Notes: generated from the letters alone by a model not told the origin. Positions 7,703-16,806 are shown, counted from the first letter of the stretch. The stretch is DNA of 64,000 nt from an uncultured Pelagibacteraceae bacterium (GCA_902627935.1 CACOLA010000002.1:62001-126000); one strand, 5' to 3'. Numbers and translations: made by a program.

Positions 7703-7731
7703 TTGCTATTTATATATTTAATTACTATAAA
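7703..7731 (+). promoter_or_regulatory. Promoter for the rpmH operon
   Basis: A -35 TTGCTA (7703-7708) and -10 TATAAA (7726-7731) are separated by 17 bases. Transcription would start near 7738, about 26 bases before the rpmH ATG. This is the only clear sigma-70 site in the 92-base gap between the divergent TVP38-type gene and rpmH. Confidence 0.6.
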
Positions 7732-7763
7732 GATCGGAATTTATTAAAATATTATCACTATTT

Positions 7764-7919
7764 ATGAAAAGAACTTATCAGCCAAAAAAACGAAAAAGAT
7801 TAAAAAAGCATGGATTTCGTTCAAAGATGAAAACTAAAGGAGGCAGAAAACTTCTTAAAAGAAGAAGGGCAAGAGGAAGAAAAAGCTTAACTGTTTCATC
7901 AACAGTTAAAAAAAAATAA
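7764..7919 (+). CDS. rpmH: 50S ribosomal protein bL34
   Basis: A 51-residue protein of the large ribosomal subunit. It begins [20 protein letters not shown] and continues with [15 protein letters not shown], the family signature. The C-terminal [11 protein letters not shown] is slightly longer than in Escherichia coli L34. It opens the widely conserved rpmH-rnpA-yidD-yidC order, with rnpA starting 9 bases after the stop. The predicted promoter lies about 30 bases upstream. Confidence 0.97.
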   Translation: MKRTYQPKKRKRLKKHGFRSKMKTKGGRKLLKRRRARGRKSLTVSSTVKKK

Positions 7920-7928
7920 TATAATTAA

Positions 7929-8270
7929 ATGAAAAGCAAAATACTTGCTCTTTCAAAAAATGAAGAATTCAAATACCTTCTCAAGCAGGAAAAAATTTCG
8001 AATAAATACATAATTATTTATTTTGGAAAATTAATAAATAAAAATAGAAATAAGTTAAATATAAGCTTTGTTGCAAAGAAAAAAATTGGTAATGCAGTTA
8101 AAAGAAATAAAATAAAAAGACGATTGAGAAATATATTCAATGATGCTGTCAAAAAAATTTCTTTGAAATTTGATTATTCATACCTTGTTATTGCCAAGCC
8201 ATCTATGTTAAATAATAATTATACAATTATAAAAGAAACCTTATTTCGAGATTTAAAAAGAATACGATAA
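7929..8270 (+). CDS. rnpA: Ribonuclease P protein component
   Basis: The protein subunit of RNase P, which helps the catalytic RNA remove tRNA 5' leaders. The protein has 113 residues. The family RNR motif is present as AVKRNKIKRRLRN, preceded by SFVAKKKIGN. Its stop codon overlaps the yidD start by one base (TAATG). It lies directly downstream of rpmH, as in most bacteria. Confidence 0.95.
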   Translation: MKSKILALSKNEEFKYLLKQEKISNKYIIIYFGKLINKNRNKLNISFVAKKKIGNAVKRNKIKRRLRNIFNDAVKKISLKFDYSYLVIAKPSMLNNNYTIIKETLFRDLKRIR

Positions 8271-8521
8271 TGAATATTTTAACAAAAATTCTTATAAGAA
8301 TTATTAGAGGATACCGTTTTCTCCTAAGTCCAATTTTGGGAAATTCCTGCCGTTATTTACCAACTTGTTCTGAGTATAGTATTGAAGCAATAAAAACTTT
8401 TGGTTGTCTTAAGGGTATTCTTCTAAGTGTAAAAAGAATTTTGTCGTGCCATCCTATTAAATTTCTTGGAGGTGGAGGTGGTTACGATCCGGTAAAAAAA
8501 GAAATTAAGATTAAAAAATAA
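8270..8521 (+). CDS. yidD: Membrane protein insertion efficiency factor YidD
   Basis: An 83-residue amphipathic, membrane-associated protein that aids YidC-dependent insertion. The signature is complete: YRFLLSPILGNSCRYLPTCSEYSIEAI with conserved Cys residues (written here in two parts around PILG), CHPI, and GGGGGYDPV near the end. It overlaps rnpA and yidC by one base on each side, so translation of the three is probably coupled. Confidence 0.95.
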   Translation: MNILTKILIRIIRGYRFLLSPILGNSCRYLPTCSEYSIEAIKTFGCLKGILLSVKRILSCHPIKFLGGGGGYDPVKKEIKIKK

Positions 8522-10203
8522 TGGATACAAAAAATGTAATTGCAGCAATTTCTCTATCAGCAGCGGTAATAGTTCTTTATTCATTATTTTTTATACCTGA
8601 ACAAAATCAAAAAACTCAAAACATTTCTGAAAAAAATACAACTGAACAAAATTCAGATACACCAAGCTTGGATCAAGAAGAAACTCTTGTCAAAATTTCT
8701 CGCGATGAATCAATAGATCAAAATGAGAGAGTGATTTTTGAAAATGAAAATATTGTTGGATCAATCTCTTTAAAAGGCGCAACGATTGATGATTTAACAT
8801 TTAAGAATTATGATACTGAATTAGAAAGTAATAAAAATGTCATATTGTTAAATCCTAGAAATATAGAAGATGGTTATTTTATTGAAAGCGGTTTTGTTAC
8901 AACTGATAAAAATATCGATATTCCAAATTCAGAGACTTTATGGTCTGTTGTAGGAAAAAAAAAATTAACTAAAGAAAATCCAATAAAGATATCCTGGACA
9001 AATAATCAGGGGATTACTTTTGAAAAAAGTATTTATTTGGATGATAAATTTCTATTTACAATTCAACAAAGGATAACAAATTCAACTAGTAAAAAGTATG
9101 ACTTTTATTCTTATGGTCAAATTATAAGAAATAAGATGCCAGAAGGTCTCTCTAATTTTTATATTCTTCATGAAGGGATGTTAGCTGCGCTTGATGGTGA
9201 ACTTTTCGAGGAAGATTACGACGAGATTAAGGAAGAAAAATTCACTAAAAATGCAAATAAAGGCTGGTTTGGAATTGGAGACAAATATTGGATTAGTTCT
9301 ATTATTCCACCTAGAAATAAACAATTCAGAACGACTTTTGATTATAGAAATAAATATAGAGCAAATTTTATTACCACTCAGCCAATGGAACTTAATGCTA
9401 ATTCGTTTATTGAAGATGAGATGCAAATTATTGTAGCTGCAAAAAGAGTTGATGTGGTCGATGGATACGCTGAAAAATTAAATATTGATAAATTTGATCT
9501 AGTAATAGATTGGGGTTTTCTATATTTTATTACAAAGCCTCTTTTTTATGGAATTGATTATTTTTTTAAATTGCTTGGAAATTATGGCCTAGCAATTATT
9601 GCCATTACTGTGTGTATTCGTTTAGTATTTTTTCCGCTAGCTAATTTCTCTTTTAGAAGTATGGCAAAAATGAAGGCACTTCAGCCTGAAATGGTTCGCC
9701 TCAAAGAGCTCCATAAAGAAGATAAAGTTAAATTACAACAAGAGATGATGGCTCTTTACAAAAAAGAAAAAGTTAATCCAATGTCAGGTTGTTTGCCAAT
9801 TCTTGTTCAAATCCCAGTTTTTTTCGCGCTTTACAAAGTATTGTTTGTGACAATTGAAATGAGACAAATGCCTTTTTATGGTTGGATACAAGATTTATCA
9901 GAACGCGACCCAACCTCTATATTCAATTTATTTGGATTACTACCTTATGATGTTCCTTCATTTTTGATAATTGGTGCATGGCCAGTTGCTATGGGTGTTT
10001 CCATGTGGGTTCAGCAAAAATTAAATCCAGCTCCTACTGACCCAATGCAAGCAAAAATATTTATGTTCTTCCCTCTTTTTTTAACGATTATATTAGCTCC
10101 ATTTCCTGCTGGATTAGTCATTTACTGGACTGTTAATAATATTTTGACAATGGCTCAACAACTCTTCATTATGAAGCGTACTACAGTTAAAACTTCAACT
10201 TAA
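8521..10203 (+). CDS. yidC: Membrane protein insertase YidC
   Basis: Inserts and folds inner-membrane proteins, alone or with SecYEG. The protein has 560 residues. A first transmembrane helix at residues 6-26 is followed by a large periplasmic beta domain (about 50-330), then the conserved insertase core. That core includes LFYGIDYFFKLLGNYGLAI, the coiled cytoplasmic loop RSMAKMKALQPEMVRLKELH, and the final helices with PAGLVIYWTVNNILTMAQQ. The stop overlaps argB by one base. In many Alphaproteobacteria engB lies between yidC and argB; here it does not. Confidence 0.96.
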   Translation: MDTKNVIAAISLSAAVIVLYSLFFIPEQNQKTQNISEKNTTEQNSDTPSLDQEETLVKISRDESIDQNERVIFENENIVGSISLKGATIDDLTFKNYDTELESNKNVILLNPRNIEDGYFIESGFVTTDKNIDIPNSETLWSVVGKKKLTKENPIKISWTNNQGITFEKSIYLDDKFLFTIQQRITNSTSKKYDFYSYGQIIRNKMPEGLSNFYILHEGMLAALDGELFEEDYDEIKEEKFTKNANKGWFGIGDKYWISSIIPPRNKQFRTTFDYRNKYRANFITTQPMELNANSFIEDEMQIIVAAKRVDVVDGYAEKLNIDKFDLVIDWGFLYFITKPLFYGIDYFFKLLGNYGLAIIAITVCIRLVFFPLANFSFRSMAKMKALQPEMVRLKELHKEDKVKLQQEMMALYKKEKVNPMSGCLPILVQIPVFFALYKVLFVTIEMRQMPFYGWIQDLSERDPTSIFNLFGLLPYDVPSFLIIGAWPVAMGVSMWVQQKLNPAPTDPMQAKIFMFFPLFLTIILAPFPAGLVIYWTVNNILTMAQQLFIMKRTTVKTST

Positions 10204-11069
10204 TGTTAGAGATTAAAGAAGAGGAAATAAAGAAAATATTGCCCTATGAAGGACCTTCCTTTGATGAAGTTAAGAAATATTTAAATAAATATAATGACGA
10301 GTACATAGTCATTAAATGTGGGGGAAGTGTATTAGACGATAAGATACTATTTGATAATTTTATAAATAATATTTCAATATTACATAATTTAGGATTTTTT
10401 CCAATACTAGTGCACGGGGGAGGCAAAAGAATTTCAAAACAATTAGTGGTAAATGGGATAAAAAGTATTTTTATAAATGGATTAAGGGTTACTGATGAAA
10501 AATCAATTAATATTGTTGAAAAAGTATTAAATATTTTCAACAAAGAAATTACAAAAGCCTTAAGAAAAAAAGGATGTGATAGTCAAACTGTAAGTAATAG
10601 AGAGAATAACATAATAAATGTTATCCAAGAAAATAAAGAACTTGGTTATGTCGGTACACCAACTCATATAGATAAGTCTATAATTGATAATATTGTCAAA
10701 GAAAAAAAAGTGCCAGTAATCTCCCCTTTGGGTATAGATAAAAAAAATAATGTTTATAATATAAATGCTGATACTGCCGCAGGAGCAATTGCAAAAGAAC
10801 TTAATGCTAGAAGATTGATAATAATGAGTGATGTCGAGGGAGTTTTAGATGAAAATAAAAGATTAATTTCTGAAATTAGCACTCAAGAAATTAATGAATT
10901 AATAGACAATAAAATAATAACTGGTGGAATGATACCAAAAATCAAGAATTGCCTTGATGTTGCTAACAATGGAGTAAAGGGAGTTGTGATTATTGATGGA
11001 AGGATAAATCACTCAATTTTGTTTGAATTACTTTCTGATAAAGGATCAGGCACGCTTATAAGAAAATGA
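10203..11069 (+). CDS. argB: Acetylglutamate kinase
   Basis: Phosphorylates N-acetyl-L-glutamate, the second step of arginine synthesis. The 288-residue amino-acid-kinase fold shows IVIKCGGSVLDD, the Gly-rich VHGGGKRIS, NINADTAAGAIAKEL, and SDVEGVL. It carries a short N-terminal helix (LEIKEEEIKKILPYEG). In ArgB enzymes that form hexamers and respond to arginine, an extra N-terminal helix is typical, so arginine feedback is possible but not proven here. It overlaps the HAD gene by 4 bases. Confidence 0.95.
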   Translation: MLEIKEEEIKKILPYEGPSFDEVKKYLNKYNDEYIVIKCGGSVLDDKILFDNFINNISILHNLGFFPILVHGGGKRISKQLVVNGIKSIFINGLRVTDEKSINIVEKVLNIFNKEITKALRKKGCDSQTVSNRENNIINVIQENKELGYVGTPTHIDKSIIDNIVKEKKVPVISPLGIDKKNNVYNINADTAAGAIAKELNARRLIIMSDVEGVLDENKRLISEISTQEINELIDNKIITGGMIPKIKNCLDVANNGVKGVVIIDGRINHSILFELLSDKGSGTLIRK

Positions 11070-11755
11070 ATTTAAAAAAAAAAAAATATCTTTTACTCGA
11101 TCTCGACGGTGTTTGTTACGGAAAACACAATAATTATTCATTAGAGAAAGTATTTGGTCAAGTTTCAAAAAGAATGACAAAATTTATTTCTGAAAAGTTG
11201 AAAATAAATATGGATGAAGCAAAAAAACTTCAGACTAATTATTTTTATAAATATAACACTAGTTTAAATGGTCTGATGATACACCATGATATACCGCCAC
11301 AAGAATTTTTAAAGTATGTTCATACTATTGATCTTTCCTTTATGAAAGAAGATGCAATTATGAGAAGTGAGCTTGAACAATTAAATATGGAAAAATTTAT
11401 TTTTACAAATGGAAGCGCAGAACATGCAAAAAATATTTTATCGCATCTTGGAGTTTATGATCTATTTGGTAGAGAAAAAATATTTGATATACAAGATGCT
11501 GGCTATATTCCTAAACCAGAGGCAAAAACTTTTGATTTAATGGTAAAAAAATTTGGAATTGACCCTAAAGAAACAATATATATAGAGGACATTGCCAAGA
11601 ATCTGAGTATTGGTTATGAACGCGGTTGTACAACAGTTTGGTTAATCAATGATGAACATTTCGGTAAAATGGATGCTGATAAAGATTTTATTTCACACAA
11701 AATTGAAAATCTATCTTTATTTCTTAAGGAAATAAGGTTATTAAAAAACGAATAA
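11066..11755 (+). CDS. HAD-family pyrimidine 5'-nucleotidase-like hydrolase
   Basis: A 229-residue haloacid dehalogenase superfamily phosphatase. Motif I is LLLDLDGVCYG, with the nucleophile as the first Asp of DLD. Motif II is FTNGSAEHA, motif III the Lys of IPKPEAKTF, and motif IV YIEDIAKNL. The cap and overall layout resemble the pyrimidine 5'-nucleotidase (SDT1-like) group, which removes phosphate from UMP or CMP-type substrates. The exact substrate is uncertain. It overlaps argB by 4 bases and precedes dapD by 3 bases, so it belongs to the same transcript. Confidence 0.85.
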   Translation: MNLKKKKYLLLDLDGVCYGKHNNYSLEKVFGQVSKRMTKFISEKLKINMDEAKKLQTNYFYKYNTSLNGLMIHHDIPPQEFLKYVHTIDLSFMKEDAIMRSELEQLNMEKFIFTNGSAEHAKNILSHLGVYDLFGREKIFDIQDAGYIPKPEAKTFDLMVKKFGIDPKETIYIEDIAKNLSIGYERGCTTVWLINDEHFGKMDADKDFISHKIENLSLFLKEIRLLKNE

Positions 11756-11758
11756 GTT

Positions 11759-12562
11759 ATGTCTTTAGAAAAAATTATAAACGATGCTTGGGAAAAAAAA
11801 GATCAAGTAAATCCTAACTCGGATCAATCTTTAAAAGATGCAATTAACCAAGTAATCACTGATTTAGATAGTGGTAAATCGAGAGTTGCTGAAAAAATAA
11901 ATGGAAAATGGATAACTCATCAACATCTAAAAAAAGCTATTATGCTTAGTTTTAGAATTTACCCAATGGATAATTTAAATGGCCCATATTCTAGTTGGTA
12001 TGACAAAGCACATTTATTAAAAGGTAAAACTGCAGGTTGGTCCAGAGAACAACATGAAGCTGCAGGGTTTCGTATGACTCCTAACTCTCCTGTCCGCCCA
12101 GGATCTTTTATTGGAAAGAACGCTGTTCTTATGCCATGTTACGTAAACATCGGTGCTTTTATTGGAGCCGGTACTATGATGGATACGTTTAGTCGTGCTG
12201 GTAGCTGCTGCCAAATTGGAGAAAATTGCCATATATCTGCTGGTTCAGGAATTGGAGGAGTCTTGGAACCTGCTCAAGCACTACCAACAATCATCGAAGA
12301 TAATGTTTTTGTTGGTGCTATGTCTGAAGTTGTTGAAGGTGTTATTGTCGAGGAGGGAAGTGTTCTTTCAATGGGTTGCTATATAGGCCAAAGTACCAAA
12401 ATCATTAACAGATCAAATGGTGAAATAATAAAAGGTCGTGTACCTCCCTATTCGGTCGTTGTACCAGGTACGTACAAAGATCTTTACGCTGTTCATATAA
12501 TTAAAACTGTTGACTCTAAAACTAGGTCAAAGACATCAATTAACGATCTTTTAAGAGATTAA
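11759..12562 (+). CDS. dapD: Tetrahydrodipicolinate N-succinyltransferase
   Basis: Succinylates tetrahydrodipicolinate in the succinylase branch of lysine and meso-diaminopimelate synthesis. The 267-residue protein has an N-terminal helical domain with YDKAHLLKGK and then a left-handed beta helix made of hexapeptide repeats, seen as IGAGTMMDTFSRAGSCCQIG, ISAGSGIGGVLEP and VFVGAMSEVVEGVIV. The length is normal. dapE, the enzyme two steps later, starts 2 bases after the stop. Confidence 0.97.
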   Translation: MSLEKIINDAWEKKDQVNPNSDQSLKDAINQVITDLDSGKSRVAEKINGKWITHQHLKKAIMLSFRIYPMDNLNGPYSSWYDKAHLLKGKTAGWSREQHEAAGFRMTPNSPVRPGSFIGKNAVLMPCYVNIGAFIGAGTMMDTFSRAGSCCQIGENCHISAGSGIGGVLEPAQALPTIIEDNVFVGAMSEVVEGVIVEEGSVLSMGCYIGQSTKIINRSNGEIIKGRVPPYSVVVPGTYKDLYAVHIIKTVDSKTRSKTSINDLLRD

Positions 12563-12564
12563 TC

Positions 12565-13722
12565 ATGCAAAAGTTAAATGAATTACAATTAGCTAAAGAG
12601 CTAATAAGATTTCCCTCCATCACACCTGTTGATGCGGGAATAATGAAATTTTTAGAAAAAAAATTAAAAAAACTAGGTTTCAGAACAAAAATATTAGAAT
12701 TTAAAGAAAAAGGATTTCACCCTGTAAAAAACTTATATGCAAGAATAGGATCTAAAACACCAAATTTTATGTTTGCTGGACACCTAGATGTTGTACCACC
12801 AGGGAACATAAAAGACTGGACAGTAAATCCGTTTAAACCATTTATTAAAAGAGGTCATTTAATTGGAAGAGGTGCAAATGATATGAAAGGTTCTGTTGCA
12901 GCCTTTCTATCAGCTGTGAATACTTTTTTGTCAATAAATAAAAAATTTGATGGATCAATAAGTTTATTGATTACAGGTGATGAGGAAGGTGATGCAATAA
13001 ATGGTACAAGAAAAGTAGTAGAATACTTAAAAAAAAGAAAAGAAAAAATTAATTTTTGCCTAGTTGGTGAACCCACAAATCCAAATAAGTTAGGTGAGAT
13101 GATGAAAATTGGTCGAAGAGGAAGTTTGACTGGTAGATTAACTATTTTTGGTCAGCAAGGCCACGTAGCTTATCCTAAAAGGGCTAATAATCCTTCAACT
13201 ATAATAATAAAAATTTTAAAAGAAATTAAAGAGGTAAATTTTGATAAAGGTACAAAAGATTTTCAGCCAACAAACCTAGAGGTTACACAAATAAAAATAG
13301 ATAATACTGCTGATAATGTTATTCCTAAATTAGCAGAAGCTACTTTTAATATTAGGTTTAATAATAGACACTCTTCCAGCTCTCTTAAAAAAAGACTTAA
13401 TAAAATTTTTACAAAAATTTCAAAAAAAAATAAATCAAAATTTAAAATAAATTATAGAGTTTCTGGTGAAGCTTTCTTAACAAAACCAAACAAAACGACT
13501 TATATGATACAAAGTACAATAAAAAAAATTACTAAAATAAAACCAAAATTATCCACTACAGGTGGAACCTCAGATCTGCGATTTATAAGAACTATATCTC
13601 CTGGTCTTGAATTTGGTTTAGTAGGAAAAACCATGCATAAAGTTGATGAAGCAGTATCATTGAAAGATTTGAAAAATCTTACAAAAATTTATTTTAATAT
13701 TCTGAAAAATTATTTTAAATGA
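12565..13722 (+). CDS. dapE: Succinyl-diaminopimelate desuccinylase
   Basis: Hydrolyses N-succinyl-LL-diaminopimelate to LL-diaminopimelate and succinate. The 385-residue M20-family metallopeptidase shows metal ligands in FAGHLDVVPPG, GRGANDMKG and LLITGDEEGDAINGT, with the catalytic Glu pair in the last. Further ligands are in FCLVGEPT and, at the C-terminus, VGKTMHKVDEAV. A dimerisation lid domain lies between about residues 180 and 295. It follows dapD directly and overlaps the next gene by 4 bases. Confidence 0.96.
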   Translation: MQKLNELQLAKELIRFPSITPVDAGIMKFLEKKLKKLGFRTKILEFKEKGFHPVKNLYARIGSKTPNFMFAGHLDVVPPGNIKDWTVNPFKPFIKRGHLIGRGANDMKGSVAAFLSAVNTFLSINKKFDGSISLLITGDEEGDAINGTRKVVEYLKKRKEKINFCLVGEPTNPNKLGEMMKIGRRGSLTGRLTIFGQQGHVAYPKRANNPSTIIIKILKEIKEVNFDKGTKDFQPTNLEVTQIKIDNTADNVIPKLAEATFNIRFNNRHSSSSLKKRLNKIFTKISKKNKSKFKINYRVSGEAFLTKPNKTTYMIQSTIKKITKIKPKLSTTGGTSDLRFIRTISPGLEFGLVGKTMHKVDEAVSLKDLKNLTKIYFNILKNYFK

Positions 13723-14642
13723 AAACTGCAATTATAAATTCTGACTCTTTTGAAAAACATGATACTGGTGATGGTCACCCTGAACAACCTAAAAGGGTAA
13801 TTGCTATTAAAGAAAAATTAAAAAAAAGAAAAGACCTCATCTGGGAAAAACCAGATGATGTGCCTACTGATATATTATCTATGACACATTCAAAGGACTA
13901 TATAAATAATTTAAATAATTCTTTTCCTCAAAAAGGTTTTGAGTTTTTAGATGGGGACACTGTTGTGTCACCAGATAGTAAAAAAGCAGTTTTTGATGCT
14001 GCGGGCTCTACTATAAGAGCAATAGACGGGATTGAAAATAAGAGATTTCAAAATGCATTTTGTTTAGCTAGACCACCGGGTCATCATGCTGAAAAAAATA
14101 AGGCAATGGGATTTTGTTGTATATCCAATGCAGGTGTAGCAACAAACTATTTAGTTACTAAATATAAATATAAAAGGATTGCATGTGTAGATTTTGATGT
14201 ACACTGGGGAAATGGAAACTATGATGTTATGCGTAATAACAAAAATTCCCTATATATCTCTACTCATCAATATCCATTTTATCCTGGAGGGGGTACAGAA
14301 AAAGATAAAGGTGATTTTAATAACTCATTAAATATTCCTCTGCCTGCTGGCACAAACTCAGAACAATATTTCAATGCTTTTGATAGAGTTTTAGATAGGT
14401 TAGTTCAATATAAACCTGATTTTCTCTTATTTTCAGCAGGTTTTGATGCCCACAAAGACGATCCATTAGCACAATTTCAACTTAGTTCGGAAGATTTTTA
14501 TGAGATAACAAAAAGAACTTTGATAGCCACCAATGAGTATACTAAAGGCAAGGTTGTTTCAATACTTGAAGGTGGATATGATTTAAATGCTCTAGCTGAA
14601 AGTGCCAACAAACATGTTAATGCCCTCATTGAATTCAATTGA
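13719..14642 (+). CDS. Histone-deacetylase-family amidohydrolase
   Basis: A 307-residue zinc hydrolase of the HDAC/AcuC/acetylpolyamine amidohydrolase superfamily. The active site looks intact: RPPGHHA with the paired His (residues 118-124), metal ligands Asp160 and His162 in VDFDVHWGNG, Asp243 in FSAGFDAHKDDPLA, and ILEGGYDL at the end. The pattern is closest to bacterial class II-like HDACs. Possible substrates are acetyl-lysine in proteins or acetylated polyamines; the sequence does not decide. It overlaps dapE by 4 bases and is followed after 29 bases by a SET-domain methyltransferase. Confidence 0.9.
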   Translation: MKTAIINSDSFEKHDTGDGHPEQPKRVIAIKEKLKKRKDLIWEKPDDVPTDILSMTHSKDYINNLNNSFPQKGFEFLDGDTVVSPDSKKAVFDAAGSTIRAIDGIENKRFQNAFCLARPPGHHAEKNKAMGFCCISNAGVATNYLVTKYKYKRIACVDFDVHWGNGNYDVMRNNKNSLYISTHQYPFYPGGGTEKDKGDFNNSLNIPLPAGTNSEQYFNAFDRVLDRLVQYKPDFLLFSAGFDAHKDDPLAQFQLSSEDFYEITKRTLIATNEYTKGKVVSILEGGYDLNALAESANKHVNALIEFN

Positions 14643-14671
14643 TTAATAATACTTCATTGTAAATCAGCTGT

Positions 14672-15145
14672 ATGAAATTATACAAAATTAAAAAATCTAA
14701 AATTGATAATAAAGGGCGAGGACTCTACGCGACACGTGATATTAAAGAAGGTACAAAAATAATAGATTACGTTGGAAAAATAATAACAAATAAAGAAGTG
14801 GATGAATCAAGTAAATTTGATAACAAGAAGCCAATTTACTTATTTACACTAAATAAAAAGTATACTCTTGATGGAGATTTTTCTTGGAATACAGCTGGGT
14901 TAATAAATCATTCGTGTGATAATAATTGTGACTATAACGGAAAAGGATTAAAAATTTGGATAACATCAATTAGAGATATAAAAAAAGGAGAAGAGCTTAC
15001 ATGTGATTATGGTTTTGGTTATGATAAAGATTTTAAACAATTTCCCTGCAAATGTAGATCTAAAAATTGCTGTGGTTATATTGTTAGAGCAGAGTCTAGA
15101 TGGCGAATTAACAAAAAATTTGCAATGAGTAATAAAAAAAATTAA
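14672..15145 (+). CDS. SET-domain protein methyltransferase
   Basis: A compact 157-residue SET protein. Its parts are GRGLYATRDIKEG for the SET-N strand pair, the SAM-binding knot LINHSCDNN (residues 78-85), and ELTCDYGF with the catalytic-type Tyr113. A post-SET Cys cluster (CKCRSKNCCGYI, residues 126-136) probably holds zinc. In eukaryotes this fold methylates histone lysines; in bacteria the substrates are usually unknown. It directly follows an HDAC-like gene. The stop shares TTAA with the truA stop on the opposite strand. Confidence 0.9.
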   Translation: MKLYKIKKSKIDNKGRGLYATRDIKEGTKIIDYVGKIITNKEVDESSKFDNKKPIYLFTLNKKYTLDGDFSWNTAGLINHSCDNNCDYNGKGLKIWITSIRDIKKGEELTCDYGFGYDKDFKQFPCKCRSKNCCGYIVRAESRWRINKKFAMSNKKN

Positions 15146-15882
15146 TAAATAACTTTAGATAAAAAAAGTCCTTCAGGCGGTGCGGGTGGTGCACATAAAA
15201 CTCTTTTCTTTGATTTAAATACCTTCTCAAAAGTTTTAAAATCCCACTTTTTTTCACCTAAAAATTTTAAACAACCAACCATTGATCTAACTTGTTGTTG
15301 TAAAAAAGATTTGGAACGAAACTCAATTTCAATTTTATTTTTTAATGATTTAACTTTTATTGATTTTATTGTTCTAATTGGGCTTTTAGCATGACAACTA
15401 GACGATCTAAAGGTTGAATAATCGTAGGTGCCAATTAATCTTTTAGCACCTTTTTTTATTAAATCTATATCCAAAGGTTTTCTAACATGCCAACCTCTTT
15501 CTTTTTCAATAACTGGTGTGCTTATTCGATTAAATATTACATATTTATATATTCTTTCTTTTGCAGAAAATCTTGAATGAAATTTACTGTTTCTTTTTTT
15601 AATATTAGTTATTGCTATACCTTTTTGATTCAAGAAATGATTTAAAGATTTTAAAAATTTATGTAAATCAATAATTTCTTTATCACAATCAAAATGAGCA
15701 GATTGTGCAATAGCATGTACACCAGTATCTGTTCTCCCTGATCCATATAAAATAACTTTTTGTTTTAGTAGTTTTGAAATTTTTTTTTGAATGATGCCTT
15801 GAATTGTTTGCCCTTTTCTTTGAATTTGCCATCCTCTAAAATTTGTACCAACATATTCAATTATCAACTGATATCTTAACAT
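15142..15882 (-). CDS. truA: tRNA pseudouridine38-40 synthase
   Basis: Makes pseudouridine at positions 38-40 of the tRNA anticodon stem-loop. The 246-residue protein has the catalytic-Asp motif GRTDTGVHAIAQSAHFD (Asp near residue 52), FHSRFSAKERIYKYVI, and FLQQQVRSMVGCL. The length is typical. The ATG at 15882 directly abuts the end of fmt, so it belongs with def-fmt. The 3' end meets the SET gene convergently. Confidence 0.96.
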   Translation of the reverse strand: MLRYQLIIEYVGTNFRGWQIQRKGQTIQGIIQKKISKLLKQKVILYGSGRTDTGVHAIAQSAHFDCDKEIIDLHKFLKSLNHFLNQKGIAITNIKKRNSKFHSRFSAKERIYKYVIFNRISTPVIEKERGWHVRKPLDIDLIKKGAKRLIGTYDYSTFRSSSCHAKSPIRTIKSIKVKSLKNKIEIEFRSKSFLQQQVRSMVGCLKFLGEKKWDFKTFEKVFKSKKRVLCAPPAPPEGLFLSKVIY

Positions 15883-16806
15883 TCAGATTTTAGTACCCTT
15901 TTTAATTTGTGAACCAAGCATAAATTCACCTACATTTTGAACATTCTTTCCCTGTCTTTGTATCTTTTCCACTTTAATTGACCGATTATTACCACATACA
16001 ATTTCCATATAATCTGAAACAACTTCTCCTGGGTTTCCCACTTTATTACCTATTGTAGCTTTTAATATTTTATATCTCTCACCCTTATAATTAAAAAATG
16101 CTCCAGGTGAGGGATACAAACCATTTATTTTGCCGATAATACTTTCGGCAGACTTATTCCAGTCTATTTTCCCTTCATATTTGTTAATTTTTGGCGCATA
16201 AGTAGCTTTTGAATGCTCTTGTTCAAAAAATTTTATTTTATCTTCCAATATATCATCAATGTTGTCCAAAATTTTTTCAGCTGCAACTAATGAAAGTTTT
16301 TCGGCAACATCACTAGCGTTTAAATTATCATCTAAATCAATTTTATAAGTATTACAAACAGGTCCTGTATCCAATTTTTCATTTATTTTCATAATGCTGA
16401 TACCAGTCTGTCTATCAAGATTCATTAAAGATCTTTGAATTGGAGCTGCACCTCTCCAATTTGGTAGTATTGAAGCATGAATATTTATAAATCCTTTTTT
16501 TGTTAAACTTAAAAATTCTTTTGGAATAATCTGACCATATGCAACTACGATAGCTAGATCAGCATCTATTTTTTTTAGGTACTCATATTCTTCTTTGTTG
16601 TCATTCAAAAAAATTGGAGTTCTAAATTCTAAATTTAAAGTTTCAGCAATACCTTGGACTGGAGATTTATTTATTTTTTGACCACGTTGAGACTTTTGTG
16701 GTGGTTGGGTATATACGAGAGTAATTGGAAACCCATTTTGATATAAAGATTTTAATATTGGGACTGCAAATAAAGGTGTACCCATAAATATAATTTTTCT
16801 GGACAT
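15883..16806 (-). CDS. fmt: Methionyl-tRNA formyltransferase
   Basis: Formylates Met-tRNA-fMet for initiation, using 10-formyl-THF. I place the start at ATG 16806 (307 residues, MSRKIIFMGTPLFAVPIL), one base past the def stop; a TTG three codons earlier would overlap def. The formyl-donor catalytic segment is present as INIHASILPNWRGAAPIQ with its conserved His, followed by TGISIMKINEKLDTGPV. The C-terminal tRNA-binding OB domain is complete. def, which removes the formyl group after synthesis, is immediately upstream, the usual pairing. Confidence 0.96.
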   Translation of the reverse strand: MSRKIIFMGTPLFAVPILKSLYQNGFPITLVYTQPPQKSQRGQKINKSPVQGIAETLNLEFRTPIFLNDNKEEYEYLKKIDADLAIVVAYGQIIPKEFLSLTKKGFINIHASILPNWRGAAPIQRSLMNLDRQTGISIMKINEKLDTGPVCNTYKIDLDDNLNASDVAEKLSLVAAEKILDNIDDILEDKIKFFEQEHSKATYAPKINKYEGKIDWNKSAESIIGKINGLYPSPGAFFNYKGERYKILKATIGNKVGNPGEVVSDYMEIVCGNNRSIKVEKIQRQGKNVQNVGEFMLGSQIKKGTKI

